64,000 nt of DNA. Origin: Pseudomonas sp. Q2-TVG4-2. GTDB taxonomy: Bacteria > Pseudomonadota > Gammaproteobacteria > Pseudomonadales > Pseudomonadaceae. Under the pieces are notes generated by a model. That model made no database searches, was not told where the DNA came from, and was given only the letters and a program-made list of their open reading frames with translations. Positions within the stretch are counted from its first letter, which is position 1. Every line of letters starts with the position of its first letter. Where the stretch lies: NCBI RefSeq assembly GCF_013620795.1, contig NZ_LGLW01000007.1, positions 204,411-268,410 of the forward strand, in the 5' to 3' direction. The position numbers and the translations under genes are program-made. Shown here in pieces: positions 51,139 through 61,441 of the stretch.

Positions 51139-51891
51139 CTATCGACCCGGGTAGCCGGCCAGGAAATGAAGCGGCCAGCGGATTCTGCGCTGCCGTTCGG
51201 GCACGCCCCAAAGCCGCATAAGCTCGGGCTCCAGCTCAGCTATGGGATCCCTGCCGTGGATATGCTGCCATTCCTTCACCGCCGACCACGTGCGCAGATA
51301 ACCGAGCATCTGATGGAGGTTCCACTGGGCCTCAGTGGCGAATTCTGGAGGGGCGATGGTTTCGAACGGGGCTTTGATATCGCGATAGCCCGCATCGACG
51401 CTGGCGCGGCCTTGCGGCCAATAACCGCTTAACGTTTCGCCGTGCAGGCGAGCGATAACGGCATCCAGCGACGGCTCGATGCGAAGCAGGCTGTAGCACC
51501 ACGCGCAGAACAGGCCATCTGGAGCGAGCACCCGCTTTGCTTCGGAAAAAAACGCCGGGGTCGCGAACCAGTGCAGCGCCTGTGCGATTACCATCAGGTT
51601 GGCCAGACCATCGCGCAGCGGTAACCGCTCGGCCTGGGCAGCGAAACGTTGCGCGGACCGCCAGTTTGAGTGGCCGGTCAGCTGGTCAAGGCTGGCATCG
51701 CAGGCGATAACGCTGTCGAAGCGGGCCAATAGGGGGAGCGTCGCCTGACCGCTGCCGGCGGCAACGTCGAGAGCGCGCTGAGTTTGCGGACATTGATCGG
51801 CGAGCCAGTCGAACAGGCTATCCGGATAAGTCGGGCGGAACTGGGCGTAATCGTCGGAGCGAATCGAGAAAAGCCGGACGCTGTCACCCAT
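51139..51891 (-). CDS. Class I SAM-dependent methyltransferase
   Basis: A 250-residue methyltransferase. Seen: ALDVAAGSGQATLPLL (motif I, about 40-55), VIACDASLDQL (motif II), AERLPLRDGLANLMVIAQALHW (motif III/IV). The N-terminal YAQFRPTYPDSLFDWLA segment is typical of the family related to yeast trans-aconitate methyltransferases, but the substrate cannot be inferred from sequence. It is the first gene of a two-gene unit with the TfoX_C protein. Confidence 0.78.
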   Translation of the reverse strand: MGDSVRLFSIRSDDYAQFRPTYPDSLFDWLADQCPQTQRALDVAAGSGQATLPLLARFDSVIACDASLDQLTGHSNWRSAQRFAAQAERLPLRDGLANLMVIAQALHWFATPAFFSEAKRVLAPDGLFCAWCYSLLRIEPSLDAVIARLHGETLSGYWPQGRASVDAGYRDIKAPFETIAPPEFATEAQWNLHQMLGYLRTWSAVKEWQHIHGRDPIAELEPELMRLWGVPERQRRIRWPLHFLAGYPGR

Positions 51892-52045
51892 GGTGATGGC
51901 CCGGCAGCATTAATGGCAGAACGCTATGTGGCATGGTCGACTTCCGCGGGCAGACCTGTCCAAGTATAGAGACACCGGCGGGTTCTGCCCGGAACGGTGC
52001 CTGATTACTGCCGATCGTGTCTGGCTCGGTCCTTGGGTTCTCGCG

Positions 52046-53608
52046 CTAGAGCCCAGGTAGCCGCTGGCGAATTGCACTCACCAGATTGTCTAAGCTCTGC
52101 ACATCGGGCGTATCGATCTGCCGGCTCAGCAACTGTTCGCGGTCGGTAAGCGGCTCGCGTGACGCCTGTTGTGCCTTGATCACCGCCATGGTCGCGTCGG
52201 ACGGGTCGCCGCCTTCGGTCTGTCGCTGGGTCAGCCACTGTTCGATAACCGCATCCGGTGCCTCGCAGGTAAGGATCATGAACGGTACGCCAGTTGATTC
52301 CGCCACCTGCCAGGCACTCTGGCGGTGCTTCTGCTTGAGGTAGGTCGCATCGATCACCACCGAAAAGCCCGCATTCAGTGCCGTCTCGGCCAGTGAGTGC
52401 AGTCGCTGGTAGGTCGCCTCGCCAGCTTCTGCATTGTAGATGCCGGCCTCCAGTTCGGTGGCAAAGGCTCCGGGCTGTTCGCCATATAGTCGCTTGCGCT
52501 CGACATCCGAGCGCAACCTGATTGCGCCAAGGGCCTCGACCAGGCGTAGCGCAACCTGGCTCTTGCCGACCGCCGAAACGCCATGGGTAATCGCGAGGAA
52601 GCGGGATGGAATGGCGCTGTAGCTCTCAGCCAGATTGGCGTAACGGCGGTACTGGCGCAGGATTACCCGGCGCTGCACGGCGTCCTGTTCCTGATGTAAT
52701 CGAAATAGGCTGACCTTAGCGCGAACCAGGGCCCGATACGCTTTGTACAGGCTGAGCAATTCGAGGGCGGCGTAGTCTCCAGTACGTTCCAGCCAGCCGT
52801 TGATGAAGCGGCGTGCCTGGCACTTCAGTCCGCGATCTTCCAGGTCCATTGCCAGGAAGGCGGCGTCGGAGGCGATATCGATCAGGCGGAAGGGCTCGTT
52901 GAATTCGATGCAGTCGAACAGTACGACCTGATCCTCAATGATTGTGGCGTTGCCCAGATGAAGGTCGCCGTGGCATTCGCGGATAAAGCCCCGCTGGGTG
53001 CGCTGCTTCAGCAAAGGATGCAAGCGGGCAATGCTGGTTTCGGTCCAGTCATGCAGCGCGTCGAGCTGTTGCAGGTCGGATTGCTCGGTCAGCAACGGGC
53101 GGATCTGCTCGAAGTTCTGCCGCATCGGCGCGACGATCGCTTCGGCATTATTCAACGGATGCTCGGCTGGCACCTGGGGGATGCTCAGGTGAAACTGGGC
53201 GATCTGTTCGGCGAGAGCATCGATGTGTGCGTCAGTCAGTTCGCCGCGCGTTTGCACTTCTGCCATCAATTGGGTTTGTGGAAACTCGCGCATCTGCAGC
53301 AAGTATTCGATCGGTTCACCGTCGCCGCCGATCACCGGGGCCTCGAGGCTGCCGGTAACGGGCAGAACGCGCAGATACAGGTCTGGCGCCATGCGTTGGT
53401 TCAGGCGCAGCTCTTCTTCGCAGAAATGCTTGCGGTCCGCCAGGTCAGTGAAGTTTAGAAAGCCGAAATCAACCGGTTTCTTCATCTTATAGGCGTAGGT
53501 GCCGGTGAGGATGACCCAGGAAATGTGGGTTTCGATGACCCTGAAATCATCGACCGGGTGGGGGTAGAGGGCCGGATCTTGCAATGCGGCGATCAATGCT
53601 TGGCTCAC
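52046..53608 (-). CDS. Two-domain APH-like kinase / P-loop ATPase
   Basis: A 520-residue protein. Seen: an N-terminal aminoglycoside-phosphotransferase-like kinase domain (about 30-335) with CHGDLHLGN (residues 212-220) and the metal-binding FDCIEF (231-236), and a C-terminal AAA_33/zeta-toxin-like nucleotide kinase domain with a P-loop GVSAVGKS (343-350) and IDATYLKQKHRQSA. Both catalytic motifs are intact. The substrate is unknown. GTG 53608 with AAGGA 6 nt upstream is preferred; ATG 53614 overlaps that site. It is divergent from mrcB, as in P. aeruginosa. Confidence 0.82.
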   Translation of the reverse strand: MSQALIAALQDPALYPHPVDDFRVIETHISWVILTGTYAYKMKKPVDFGFLNFTDLADRKHFCEEELRLNQRMAPDLYLRVLPVTGSLEAPVIGGDGEPIEYLLQMREFPQTQLMAEVQTRGELTDAHIDALAEQIAQFHLSIPQVPAEHPLNNAEAIVAPMRQNFEQIRPLLTEQSDLQQLDALHDWTETSIARLHPLLKQRTQRGFIRECHGDLHLGNATIIEDQVVLFDCIEFNEPFRLIDIASDAAFLAMDLEDRGLKCQARRFINGWLERTGDYAALELLSLYKAYRALVRAKVSLFRLHQEQDAVQRRVILRQYRRYANLAESYSAIPSRFLAITHGVSAVGKSQVALRLVEALGAIRLRSDVERKRLYGEQPGAFATELEAGIYNAEAGEATYQRLHSLAETALNAGFSVVIDATYLKQKHRQSAWQVAESTGVPFMILTCEAPDAVIEQWLTQRQTEGGDPSDATMAVIKAQQASREPLTDREQLLSRQIDTPDVQSLDNLVSAIRQRLPGL

Positions 53609-53725
53609 GGTCATTCCTTGCAGATTATTGGGCGGGGTGTGCGAGCCAATCGGGACGTGGGTCACACGGTCGGAAAGCGCCCATTATGTCCGCCCCGGCT
53701 AGGCATGCAAACCGCCAAGAGGCCG

Positions 53726-53754
53726 TCTTGTGAGTAAATCAAAGTGCGTATAAT
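53726..53754 (+). promoter_or_regulatory. mrcB promoter giving a (nearly) leaderless mRNA
   Basis: A perfect TATAAT at 53749-53754, with TCTTGT (53726-53731, 17-nt spacer) or TTGTGA (53728-53733, 15-nt) as -35. The predicted start, about 7 nt after the -10, is near 53761, only two bases before the mrcB ATG at 53763, and there is no Shine-Dalgarno. Confidence 0.6.
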
Positions 53755-53762
53755 GCGCCGCC

Positions 53763-56075
53763 ATGACTAAAGCACGCTCCTCTCGTTCCCGTTCCAAGCG
53801 CCGTTCTGGTGGTACACGCCCCTGGCTGGGCTGGATGATCAAGCTGTCCATAGTGGGCCTGGTGATACTTGCCGGGGTGGCTGTTTACCTCGATGCCGTG
53901 GTGCAGGAGAAATTCTCCGGCAAGCGCTGGACCATCCCCGCAACGGTCTACGCGCGGCCCCTCGAGTTGTTCGTTGGGCAGAAGCTGGCCAAGGAAGATT
54001 TCCTGACCGAGCTCGATGCGCTGGGGTATCGCCGCGAAAAGACTGTCAGTGGGCCCGGTAGTATGTCGGTTGCCGCAAACGCCGTTGAAATGCACACCCG
54101 CGGATTTCGCTTCTATGAAGGGACAGAGGAATCGCAGCGCATTCGGGTGCGTTTCTCCGGTGACTTCGTTGCCGGTCTGACGCGAGCCAATGGAGGCGAG
54201 CTGCCGGTGGCGCGCCTGGAGCCCGTCACGATCGGCGGACTCTATCCGGCACACAACGAGGACCGTATTCTCATCAAGCTTGATCAGGCGCCGCCCTACC
54301 TGATTGAAACGCTGGTTGCGGTCGAGGATCGGGAGTTTTTCGATCACTTCGGAGTGTCGCCCAAATCCATTGCACGAGCTGTCTGGGTCAACCTGACCGC
54401 CGGTGAAGTGCGCCAGGGTGGCAGCACGTTGACCCAGCAGCTGGTTAAGAACTTTTATCTAACCAACGAGCGCAGCCTCAGCCGTAAGGCTACCGAAGCG
54501 ATGATGGCGGTGCTGTTGGAGCTGCATTACGACAAGAATGAAATTCTCGAGGCCTATCTCAACGAGGTATTCCTCGGGCAGGACGGTCGCAGGGCCATTC
54601 ACGGGTTTGGCCTGGCCAGCCAGTATTTCTTCGGTCGGCCTCTTGCTGAACTCAAGGTTCAGCACGTCGCGCTGCTTGTCGGCATGGTGAAGGGGCCGAC
54701 CTACTACAATCCACGGCGCCATCCAGAGCGGGCCTTGGAGCGTCGCAACCTGGTGCTCGACCTTTTGGCTGAGCAGCAAGTGCTCAGTCCCGAGGAGGCT
54801 GCAGCGGCTCGGAACACGCCGCTTGGGGTGACGCAGCGAGGCAGTCTTGCCGACAGCTCCTATCCGGCATTCCTGGATCTGGTCAAGCGCCAGCTGCGCG
54901 AGGATTACCGCGAGGAGGACCTGACTGAGGAGGGCCTGCGGGTCTTCACCAGTTTTGATCCGATCCTGCAGCGCAAGGCCGAGAAAGCTATGAGCGAGAC
55001 GCTGAAGCGCCTCGGTAAGGCGGCCGAGGGCGTCGAGGGTGCGATGCTGGTCACCAATCCGGAAACCGGCGAGCTTCAGGCGATGCTTGGCAGCCGCCAG
55101 CCTGGGTTCGCCGGGTTCAATCGGGCATTGGATGCTTCGCGCCCCATCGGGTCGTTGATCAAACCGGCCATTTATCTTGCGGCGCTGGAGAAACCCAGCC
55201 AGTACACCCTGACCAGCCTGCTTGAAGACGAGCCGTTTTCGGTCAAGGGGGCCGACGGGCAAGTATGGAAACCGCAGAACTATGGGCGCACCGCGCACGG
55301 TACCGTCTACCTCTATCAGGCGCTGGCCAATTCTTACAACCTGTCCACGGCGCGGCTGGGCCTCGAGCTTGGGGTGCCACACGTGTTGAAAATGTTGGAG
55401 CGGTTAGGTGTCTCGCCACAATGGCCGGCCTATCCTTCAATGCTGCTGGGTGCAGGTGGGCTGCGGCCAGTCGAGGTTGCGGGTATGTATCAGACGCTCG
55501 CCAACGGTGGTTTCAATACACCGCTGCGCGGGATTCGCAGCGTTGTCGCGGCTGATGGCGAGCCACTCAGCCGCTATCCCTTCAAAGTGGAGCAGCGTTT
55601 TGATGCCGGCGCTATCTACTTGACTCAGTACGCCATGCAGCGCGCCATGCTCGAGGGAACGGGCCGCTCAGCCTACAATCATGTGCCGAAGTCGTTGGCG
55701 TTGGCGGGCAAGACCGGTACGACTAACGATTCACGCGATAGCTGGTTCGCAGGGTTCAGTCAGGATTTGCTGGCGGTGGTCTGGCTCGGGCGTGATGATA
55801 ACGGCAAGACATCTCTGACCGGTGCCACTGGTGCGCTGCAAGTCTGGGCAGACTTCATGCGCCGGGCCGATCCGCTGCCGCTACAGCCCTCGCTGCCAGA
55901 GAATGTCGAGATGGCGTGGGTAGATGCACAGACCGGCGAGGGGACGTCGGAGAATTGCCCCGACGCCGTGCAGATCCCGTACATTCGCGGCAGCGAGCCT
56001 GTGTCGGGCCCAGGCTGCGGCATCCGGGCGCCGGCTGATTCGGTTATGGACTGGGTTCGTGGCTGGTTACCTTGA
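53763..56075 (+). CDS. mrcB: Penicillin-binding protein 1B
   Basis: A 770-residue bifunctional (class A) PBP that polymerises glycan and cross-links peptides. Seen: short basic cytoplasmic tail, transmembrane helix (about 24-43), UB2H domain (about 65-150), GT51 domain with catalytic E188 (AVEDREFFDHFG) and RQGGSTLTQQLVKNFYL (218-234), transpeptidase domain with S464-L-I-K467, S524-Y-N526 and K650-T-G-T. All motifs are intact. The LpoP gene follows after 40 nt. Confidence 0.97.
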   Translation: MTKARSSRSRSKRRSGGTRPWLGWMIKLSIVGLVILAGVAVYLDAVVQEKFSGKRWTIPATVYARPLELFVGQKLAKEDFLTELDALGYRREKTVSGPGSMSVAANAVEMHTRGFRFYEGTEESQRIRVRFSGDFVAGLTRANGGELPVARLEPVTIGGLYPAHNEDRILIKLDQAPPYLIETLVAVEDREFFDHFGVSPKSIARAVWVNLTAGEVRQGGSTLTQQLVKNFYLTNERSLSRKATEAMMAVLLELHYDKNEILEAYLNEVFLGQDGRRAIHGFGLASQYFFGRPLAELKVQHVALLVGMVKGPTYYNPRRHPERALERRNLVLDLLAEQQVLSPEEAAAARNTPLGVTQRGSLADSSYPAFLDLVKRQLREDYREEDLTEEGLRVFTSFDPILQRKAEKAMSETLKRLGKAAEGVEGAMLVTNPETGELQAMLGSRQPGFAGFNRALDASRPIGSLIKPAIYLAALEKPSQYTLTSLLEDEPFSVKGADGQVWKPQNYGRTAHGTVYLYQALANSYNLSTARLGLELGVPHVLKMLERLGVSPQWPAYPSMLLGAGGLRPVEVAGMYQTLANGGFNTPLRGIRSVVAADGEPLSRYPFKVEQRFDAGAIYLTQYAMQRAMLEGTGRSAYNHVPKSLALAGKTGTTNDSRDSWFAGFSQDLLAVVWLGRDDNGKTSLTGATGALQVWADFMRRADPLPLQPSLPENVEMAWVDAQTGEGTSENCPDAVQIPYIRGSEPVSGPGCGIRAPADSVMDWVRGWLP

Positions 56076-56115
56076 AGGGATCGCCAGCTGAGTAAAATTT
56101 CAAGAGGTTCGAATA

Positions 56116-56826
56116 TTGAGCAAGCAATGGGTGATGGTCGTAGCAGCTGCTGTGCTGCTGCAGGGCTGCGCAACGGTTGAGCGAGGGGCGATACCCGTCG
56201 TCGATTCTGGAGCGCCCGTGTCTGAGGAAATTTCGGCTCGACAGTCCTCACGCTCCACCGGCCCGTCTGCTTCAACGGTGCGACCTGCGTCGGAAGATGC
56301 CGGCGTCATGGTCATGGTGCCTCAGCAGAGTTCCGAGCCGCTGCAGACCTTTCCAGCGCCAGATGGCGCGTTCTCGGGATCGTCGGATCCGGTACCGACC
56401 GCTTCAGAGCAGTGGCGCGCGCCGCAACCTGCTCCGGCACCGAGCCAATCCACGCCAACCGGCATTCCCTCCAGCAGCGGAACGCTGTCAGCTGATGAGC
56501 GGCTTGATGGGCCGGTACTGGCGTTGCTTACCACGGCTCAGCAGCAGCAGGGCGGAGGCGACCTGAACGGTGCGGCTTCCAGTCTTGAGCGTGCTCAGCG
56601 GATCGCACCCAGGGAACCCCAGGTTTTGTATCGTCTGGCTCAGGTGCGCCTGGCTCAAGGAGATGCTGTGCAGGCTGAGCAGCTTTCCCGGCGGGGCTTG
56701 AGTTATGCCAGCGGACGCCCAGCGCTGCAGGCGAGTCTGTGGGAGCTGATCGCCCAGGCGCGTGAGCGCCAGGGTAACGCCGCGGGCGCCGCGCAGGCCC
56801 GCGAGCGAGCCAAGGTGGCGATGTGA
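56116..56826 (+). CDS. lpoP: TPR-containing lipoprotein, PBP1b activator LpoP
   Basis: A 236-residue lipoprotein. Seen: signal peptide with lipobox LLQGC (C18), a long low-complexity Ser/Pro/Ala stretch (about 30-130), and a C-terminal TPR region (about 135-236) with LALLTTAQQQQGGGDLNGAA, EPQVLYRLAQVRLAQGDAVQAEQL and SLWELIAQARERQGN. P. aeruginosa LpoP, encoded next to PBP1b, activates it. TTG 56116 has GAGG 8 nt upstream; no better start is seen. It overlaps the yqcC gene by one base. Confidence 0.85.
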   Translation: MSKQWVMVVAAAVLLQGCATVERGAIPVVDSGAPVSEEISARQSSRSTGPSASTVRPASEDAGVMVMVPQQSSEPLQTFPAPDGAFSGSSDPVPTASEQWRAPQPAPAPSQSTPTGIPSSSGTLSADERLDGPVLALLTTAQQQQGGGDLNGAASSLERAQRIAPREPQVLYRLAQVRLAQGDAVQAEQLSRRGLSYASGRPALQASLWELIAQARERQGNAAGAAQARERAKVAM

Positions 56827-57152
56827 TGGATGATCGCGTTGCCGAGCTGGCCGAGCAGTTGTTGCTGATCGAAAAAGAGCTGCGTGTTCGCGATCTTTGG
56901 GCTTCCTCGCCGCCGGACGCCGCTGCTCTCGCCAGCCAGGAGCCATTCTGCGTCGATACGCTGTCGTTCGAACAATGGCTGCAGTGGATCTTTCTGCCTC
57001 GTATGAAAATCATCCTGGAACAGGGCGAGGCGCTACCGAATACTTCGGGAATCCTAGCCATGGCGGAAATGGTCTATCAGGGCCAGCCGCAGCAAATGGC
57101 CGGCTTGTTGCGAGCGCTGGAAAGCTTCGATGTCCTGATTAGCCGCGGCTAG
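56826..57152 (+). CDS. yqcC: YqcC family protein
   Basis: A 108-residue protein of the YqcC (DUF446) family, unknown function. Seen: VAELAEQLLLIEKELRVRDLW, DTLSFEQWLQWIFLPRMKIILEQGEALP-type core (split: FEQWLQWIFLPRM is the signature) and AEMVYQGQPQQMAGLLRALE. An ATG starts at 56826, one codon after a GTG that is also open, and overlaps the lpoP stop, suggesting co-translation. Confidence 0.88.
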   Translation: MDDRVAELAEQLLLIEKELRVRDLWASSPPDAAALASQEPFCVDTLSFEQWLQWIFLPRMKIILEQGEALPNTSGILAMAEMVYQGQPQQMAGLLRALESFDVLISRG

Positions 57153-57174
57153 GTGCGATGCACCAGCCAAGGGG

Positions 57175-57606
57175 TCAGTCGCATGTCTCGGCGATTTTCT
57201 GTTGGGTTTCGCTGATGCGCGTCTGACGTTCCTCTTCATTCAGTCGACGCATTTGGCCTTCCTCTTCGACGCGTACTCGTGGATTGTTCTGCAGCTGTGC
57301 CAGATTGGTTCGCAATGTCGTGCAGTATCGCTGACGCTCCGCCTCCTGTTCGGCCACCTGTTTCTTCACTTGGCGATCGATATCGCGCTGTTCCGATTCG
57401 CCGGAAGGTTCGGGTACGGCTGGCGCCGCTGTGGCGGGCTTGGGCCGCGGCTTTGCGGTATTTAACGCTTCCGCGGATTGGCCCTGCGGGGGCTGTGCTC
57501 CAAAATGGGTGACCCCTTGTGCATCCACCCACTTGTAAACCTGGCCGGCCATGACACTGCAGCTCAAGGCAAGCAGCAGGCCACCCGCGAGAATCGTCAA
57601 ACGCAT
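57175..57606 (-). CDS. DUF4124 periplasmic protein
   Basis: A 143-residue exported protein. Seen: signal peptide (MRLTILAGGLLLALSCSVMA, cleavage near residue 20), the DUF4124 module (about 21-50: QVYKWVDAQGVTHFGAQPP, where W-x-D-xx-G-x-x-x-F is conserved), then an Ala/Pro/Lys spacer and a coiled-coil-like charged region (about 70-140). The function is unknown; it is convergent with yqcC, with 22 nt between stops. Confidence 0.85.
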   Translation of the reverse strand: MRLTILAGGLLLALSCSVMAGQVYKWVDAQGVTHFGAQPPQGQSAEALNTAKPRPKPATAAPAVPEPSGESEQRDIDRQVKKQVAEQEAERQRYCTTLRTNLAQLQNNPRVRVEEEGQMRRLNEEERQTRISETQQKIAETCD

Positions 57607-58008
57607 GCTAATTCCTTCTGTGGATGCAAAATCAGGTAGGTACTATACGCAAAAGCCGAGTGCCCCCATTCTGCGCTGGATCACAGCTGAAACAGGCGGA
57701 AGGTCAACAGTGGACTTGACTTGCTGGAGCCTAATCCGAACAATTCCATGCTTGCTGTTCTGATGGGCCGATGAAACGGGCCTTTCAGTCAATCATGAAG
57801 GTGCACACCCGCGCCGACTTGTAACACCCGCAACGCGTTACCTCGCGCTGGGAGGAGTGCCCCGCAACACTTTGGGGCTTTCCTAATACTTGCTAGTCAG
57901 CAGCTGACGTAGTCGGCGACCACCGTCGCTCATGCGCTGCCTGGCAGTAAACCTATTTCTGGCCGGTCCGACGCGGGGCGGCTATCTGGCGTTTTAGAGG
58001 TGAACAAC
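57607..58008 (+). other. ilvI upstream region with promoter and long leader
   Basis: A 402-nt gap between divergent genes. A TTGACT (57716-57721), 17-nt spacer, AACAAT (57739-57744) promoter would start near 57751 and give a leader of about 260 nt. Within it are a GCCCC/GGGGC hairpin (57859-57863 with 57874-57878) followed by TTTCC, and short AUG-started frames without branched-chain residues. No coding gene is supported. Confidence 0.5.
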
Positions 58009-59733
58009 GTGGAACTTTTATCCGGCGCTGAAATGGTCGTCCGCTTCTTGCGCGACGAAGGCGTTAAGTACATCTACGGTTATCCGGGCGGCGCCTTGCT
58101 GCACATCTACGATGCGCTGTTCAAGGAAAAGGAAGTCACGCACATCCTCGTTCGTCACGAACAAGCTGCGACTCACATGGCGGATGGTTACGCTCGCGCT
58201 ACCGGCAAGGCGGGCGTCGTACTGGTCACGTCGGGTCCAGGCGCAACCAATGCCATCACCGGCATCGCCACCGCCTATATGGATTCGATTCCGATGGTGG
58301 TGATCTCAGGTCAGGTCGCCAGCAACATGGTGGGCACCGATGCTTTCCAGGAAACCGACATGATCGGTATTTCCCGGCCGATCGTTAAGCACAGCTTCAT
58401 GATCAAGCATCCTTCGGAAATTCCCGAGGTAATGAAGAAGGCGTTTTACCTGGCTCAGTCCGGTCGGCCCGGCCCGGTTGTCGTCGATATTCCTAAAGAC
58501 ATGACCAACCCGGCTGAGAAGTTTGAGTACAGCTATCCGAAAAAGGCCAAGCTGCGCTCCTACAGTCCGGCGGTACGTGGCCATTCGGGACAGATCCGTA
58601 AAGCGGCGGAGCTTTTGCTGGCGGCCAAGCGGCCGATCATTTACGCCGGCGGCGGCGTGATCATGGGGGGCGCGTCATCACAGCTGACCGAGCTGGCGAG
58701 GATGCTCAACCTACCAGTGACCAACACCCTGATGGGCCTCGGTTGCTATCCGGGCAGCGATCGTCAGTTCGTTGGCATGCTCGGTATGCATGGCAGCTAC
58801 ACCGCGAACCTGGCGATGCATCACTCCGATGTGATTCTCGCCGTTGGCGCGCGTTTTGATGATCGCGTGATCAATGGGGCGACCAAGTTCTGCCCGAACG
58901 CCAAGATCATCCATATCGATATCGACCCGGCTTCCATTTCCAAGACCATCAAGGCCGACATCCCGATCGTCGGGCCGGTGGATAGCGTGCTCACCGAAAT
59001 GGTCGCCATCGTCAAGGAGATCGGCCAGACGCCAAACGTCGATACCGTTGCCAGCTGGTGGAAGCAGATCGAGGAGTGGCGTGGCAGCCGCGGGCTGTTC
59101 CCGTACGACAAGGGCGACGGCACGATTATCAAGCCGCAAGCGGTTATCGAAACGCTGTGCGAAGTGACGCGGGGCGAGGCCTATGTCGCTTCCGACGTTG
59201 GCCAGCATCAGATGTTCGCATCCCAGTACTACCGGTTCGACAAGCCCAACCGCTGGCTCAACTCGGGTGGTCTCGGCACTATGGGCTTCGGTTTCCCTGC
59301 CGCCATGGGTGCCAAACTCAACTTCCCTGAAGCCGATGTTGCGTGCGTGACTGGTGAAGGCAGCATCCAGATGAACATCCAGGAGTTGTCGACCTGTCTG
59401 CAATACGACCTCCCGGTGAAGATCATCAACCTCAACAATGGTGCGCTGGGTATGGTCCGCCAGTGGCAGGACATGCAGTACAACAGCCGTTACTCGCACT
59501 CTTACATGGAATCCCTGCCCGACTTCGTCAAGCTGGTCGAGGCCTATGGGCATGTGGGCATGCGCATCACTGACCTGAAGGACCTCAAATCGAAGATGGA
59601 AGAGGCCTTCGCCATGAAGGACCGCCTGGTCTTCCTTGATATTGCCGTGGATACGAGTGAGCACGTGTATCCGATGCAGATCAAAGACGGCGCAATGCGC
59701 GATATGTGGCTCAGCAAGACGGAGCGGACCTGA
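58009..59733 (+). CDS. ilvI: Acetolactate synthase large subunit
   Basis: A 574-residue thiamine-diphosphate enzyme of valine, leucine and isoleucine synthesis. Seen: [18 protein letters not shown] (ThDP domain), [30 protein letters not shown], the DARFDDRV-like ARFDDRVI segment (FAD domain), and C-terminal [18 protein letters not shown] plus [15 protein letters not shown] 58009 with GAGG 8 nt upstream matches the known N-terminus; GTG 58000 is too close to that site. Confidence 0.96.
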   Translation: MELLSGAEMVVRFLRDEGVKYIYGYPGGALLHIYDALFKEKEVTHILVRHEQAATHMADGYARATGKAGVVLVTSGPGATNAITGIATAYMDSIPMVVISGQVASNMVGTDAFQETDMIGISRPIVKHSFMIKHPSEIPEVMKKAFYLAQSGRPGPVVVDIPKDMTNPAEKFEYSYPKKAKLRSYSPAVRGHSGQIRKAAELLLAAKRPIIYAGGGVIMGGASSQLTELARMLNLPVTNTLMGLGCYPGSDRQFVGMLGMHGSYTANLAMHHSDVILAVGARFDDRVINGATKFCPNAKIIHIDIDPASISKTIKADIPIVGPVDSVLTEMVAIVKEIGQTPNVDTVASWWKQIEEWRGSRGLFPYDKGDGTIIKPQAVIETLCEVTRGEAYVASDVGQHQMFASQYYRFDKPNRWLNSGGLGTMGFGFPAAMGAKLNFPEADVACVTGEGSIQMNIQELSTCLQYDLPVKIINLNNGALGMVRQWQDMQYNSRYSHSYMESLPDFVKLVEAYGHVGMRITDLKDLKSKMEEAFAMKDRLVFLDIAVDTSEHVYPMQIKDGAMRDMWLSKTERT

Positions 59734-59735
59734 TC

Positions 59736-60227
59736 ATGAGACACATCATTTCCCTGCTGCTGGAAAACGAACCGGGTGCATTGTCCCGTGTGGTTGGTCT
59801 GTTCTCGCAGCGCAACTACAACATCGAAAGCCTGACGGTCGCTCCGACAGAAGATCCGACCCTGTCACGACTGACGCTGACCACCGCCGGCCATGAGGAG
59901 GTGATCGAGCAGATCACCAAGAACCTCAATAAGCTGATCGAGGTAGTCAAGCTGGTGGATCTATCGGAAAGCGCTCACATCGAGCGCGAGCTGATGTTGA
60001 TCAAAGTGAAGGCCACCGGCGCTCAGCGCGCTGAAGTCAAGCGCACCACGGATATTTTCCGCGGCCAGATCGTCGACGTGACGGCCAACGTGTACACCAT
60101 CCAGCTGGCAGGTACGTCGGACAAGCTGGATAGTTTCATCCAGGCCGTTGGTACCGCATCGATTCTGGAAGTTGTGCGTAGCGGTGTCACCGGGATTTCC
60201 CGCGGCGACAAAGTGCTGAGCATCTAA
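59736..60227 (+). CDS. ilvH: Acetolactate synthase small (regulatory) subunit
   Basis: A 163-residue ACT-domain protein that confers valine feedback and boosts activity of IlvI. Seen: N-terminal ACT domain (MRHIISLLLENEPGALSRVV, then GLFSQRNYNIESLTVAPTED) and the C-terminal ferredoxin-like domain (IERELMLIKVKATG, GDKVLSI end). GGAG lies 11 nt upstream; the start is 3 nt after the ilvI stop. Confidence 0.96.
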   Translation: MRHIISLLLENEPGALSRVVGLFSQRNYNIESLTVAPTEDPTLSRLTLTTAGHEEVIEQITKNLNKLIEVVKLVDLSESAHIERELMLIKVKATGAQRAEVKRTTDIFRGQIVDVTANVYTIQLAGTSDKLDSFIQAVGTASILEVVRSGVTGISRGDKVLSI

Positions 60228-60241
60228 CACCATTTTATTGA

Positions 60242-61291
<1,050 letters not shown>

Positions 61292-61310
61292 TAGCGGTTC
61301 TGCTTGGAAA

Positions 61311-61337
61311 GAACGCGGCCTAGGCCGCGTTCTTTCG
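61311..61337 (+). terminator. Rho-independent terminator after ilvC
   Basis: A perfect 10-bp inverted repeat (61311-61320 with 61323-61332) that includes CCTAGG at its centre, followed by TTTCGTT. It separates ilvIHC from pssA. Confidence 0.9.
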
Positions 61338-61354
61338 TTATGCCTATCGGCATC

Positions 61355-61363
61355 TGGTATAAA
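61355..61363 (+). promoter_or_regulatory. Probable pssA extended -10 promoter
   Basis: TGGTATAAA (TATAAA at 61358-61363) lies 78 nt before the pssA start and matches an extended -10 (TG-n-TATAAA). No good -35 is seen at the right distance (CGTTAT at 61335-61340). Confidence 0.4.
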
Positions 61364-61441
61364 TCGATTGCTTGATGCCCAGCTGAACCCGTGATCTTAG
61401 GGTCTGTCGAAATTATTCAAACTTGCTGTAAGGTAAATTGC

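Noticed and set aside
57748..57774. Short frame MLAVLMGR as an ilv leader peptide
   Set aside because: Its ATG lies before or at the predicted transcription start, it has few branched-chain codons, and there is no ribosome-binding site or adjacent attenuator pairing.
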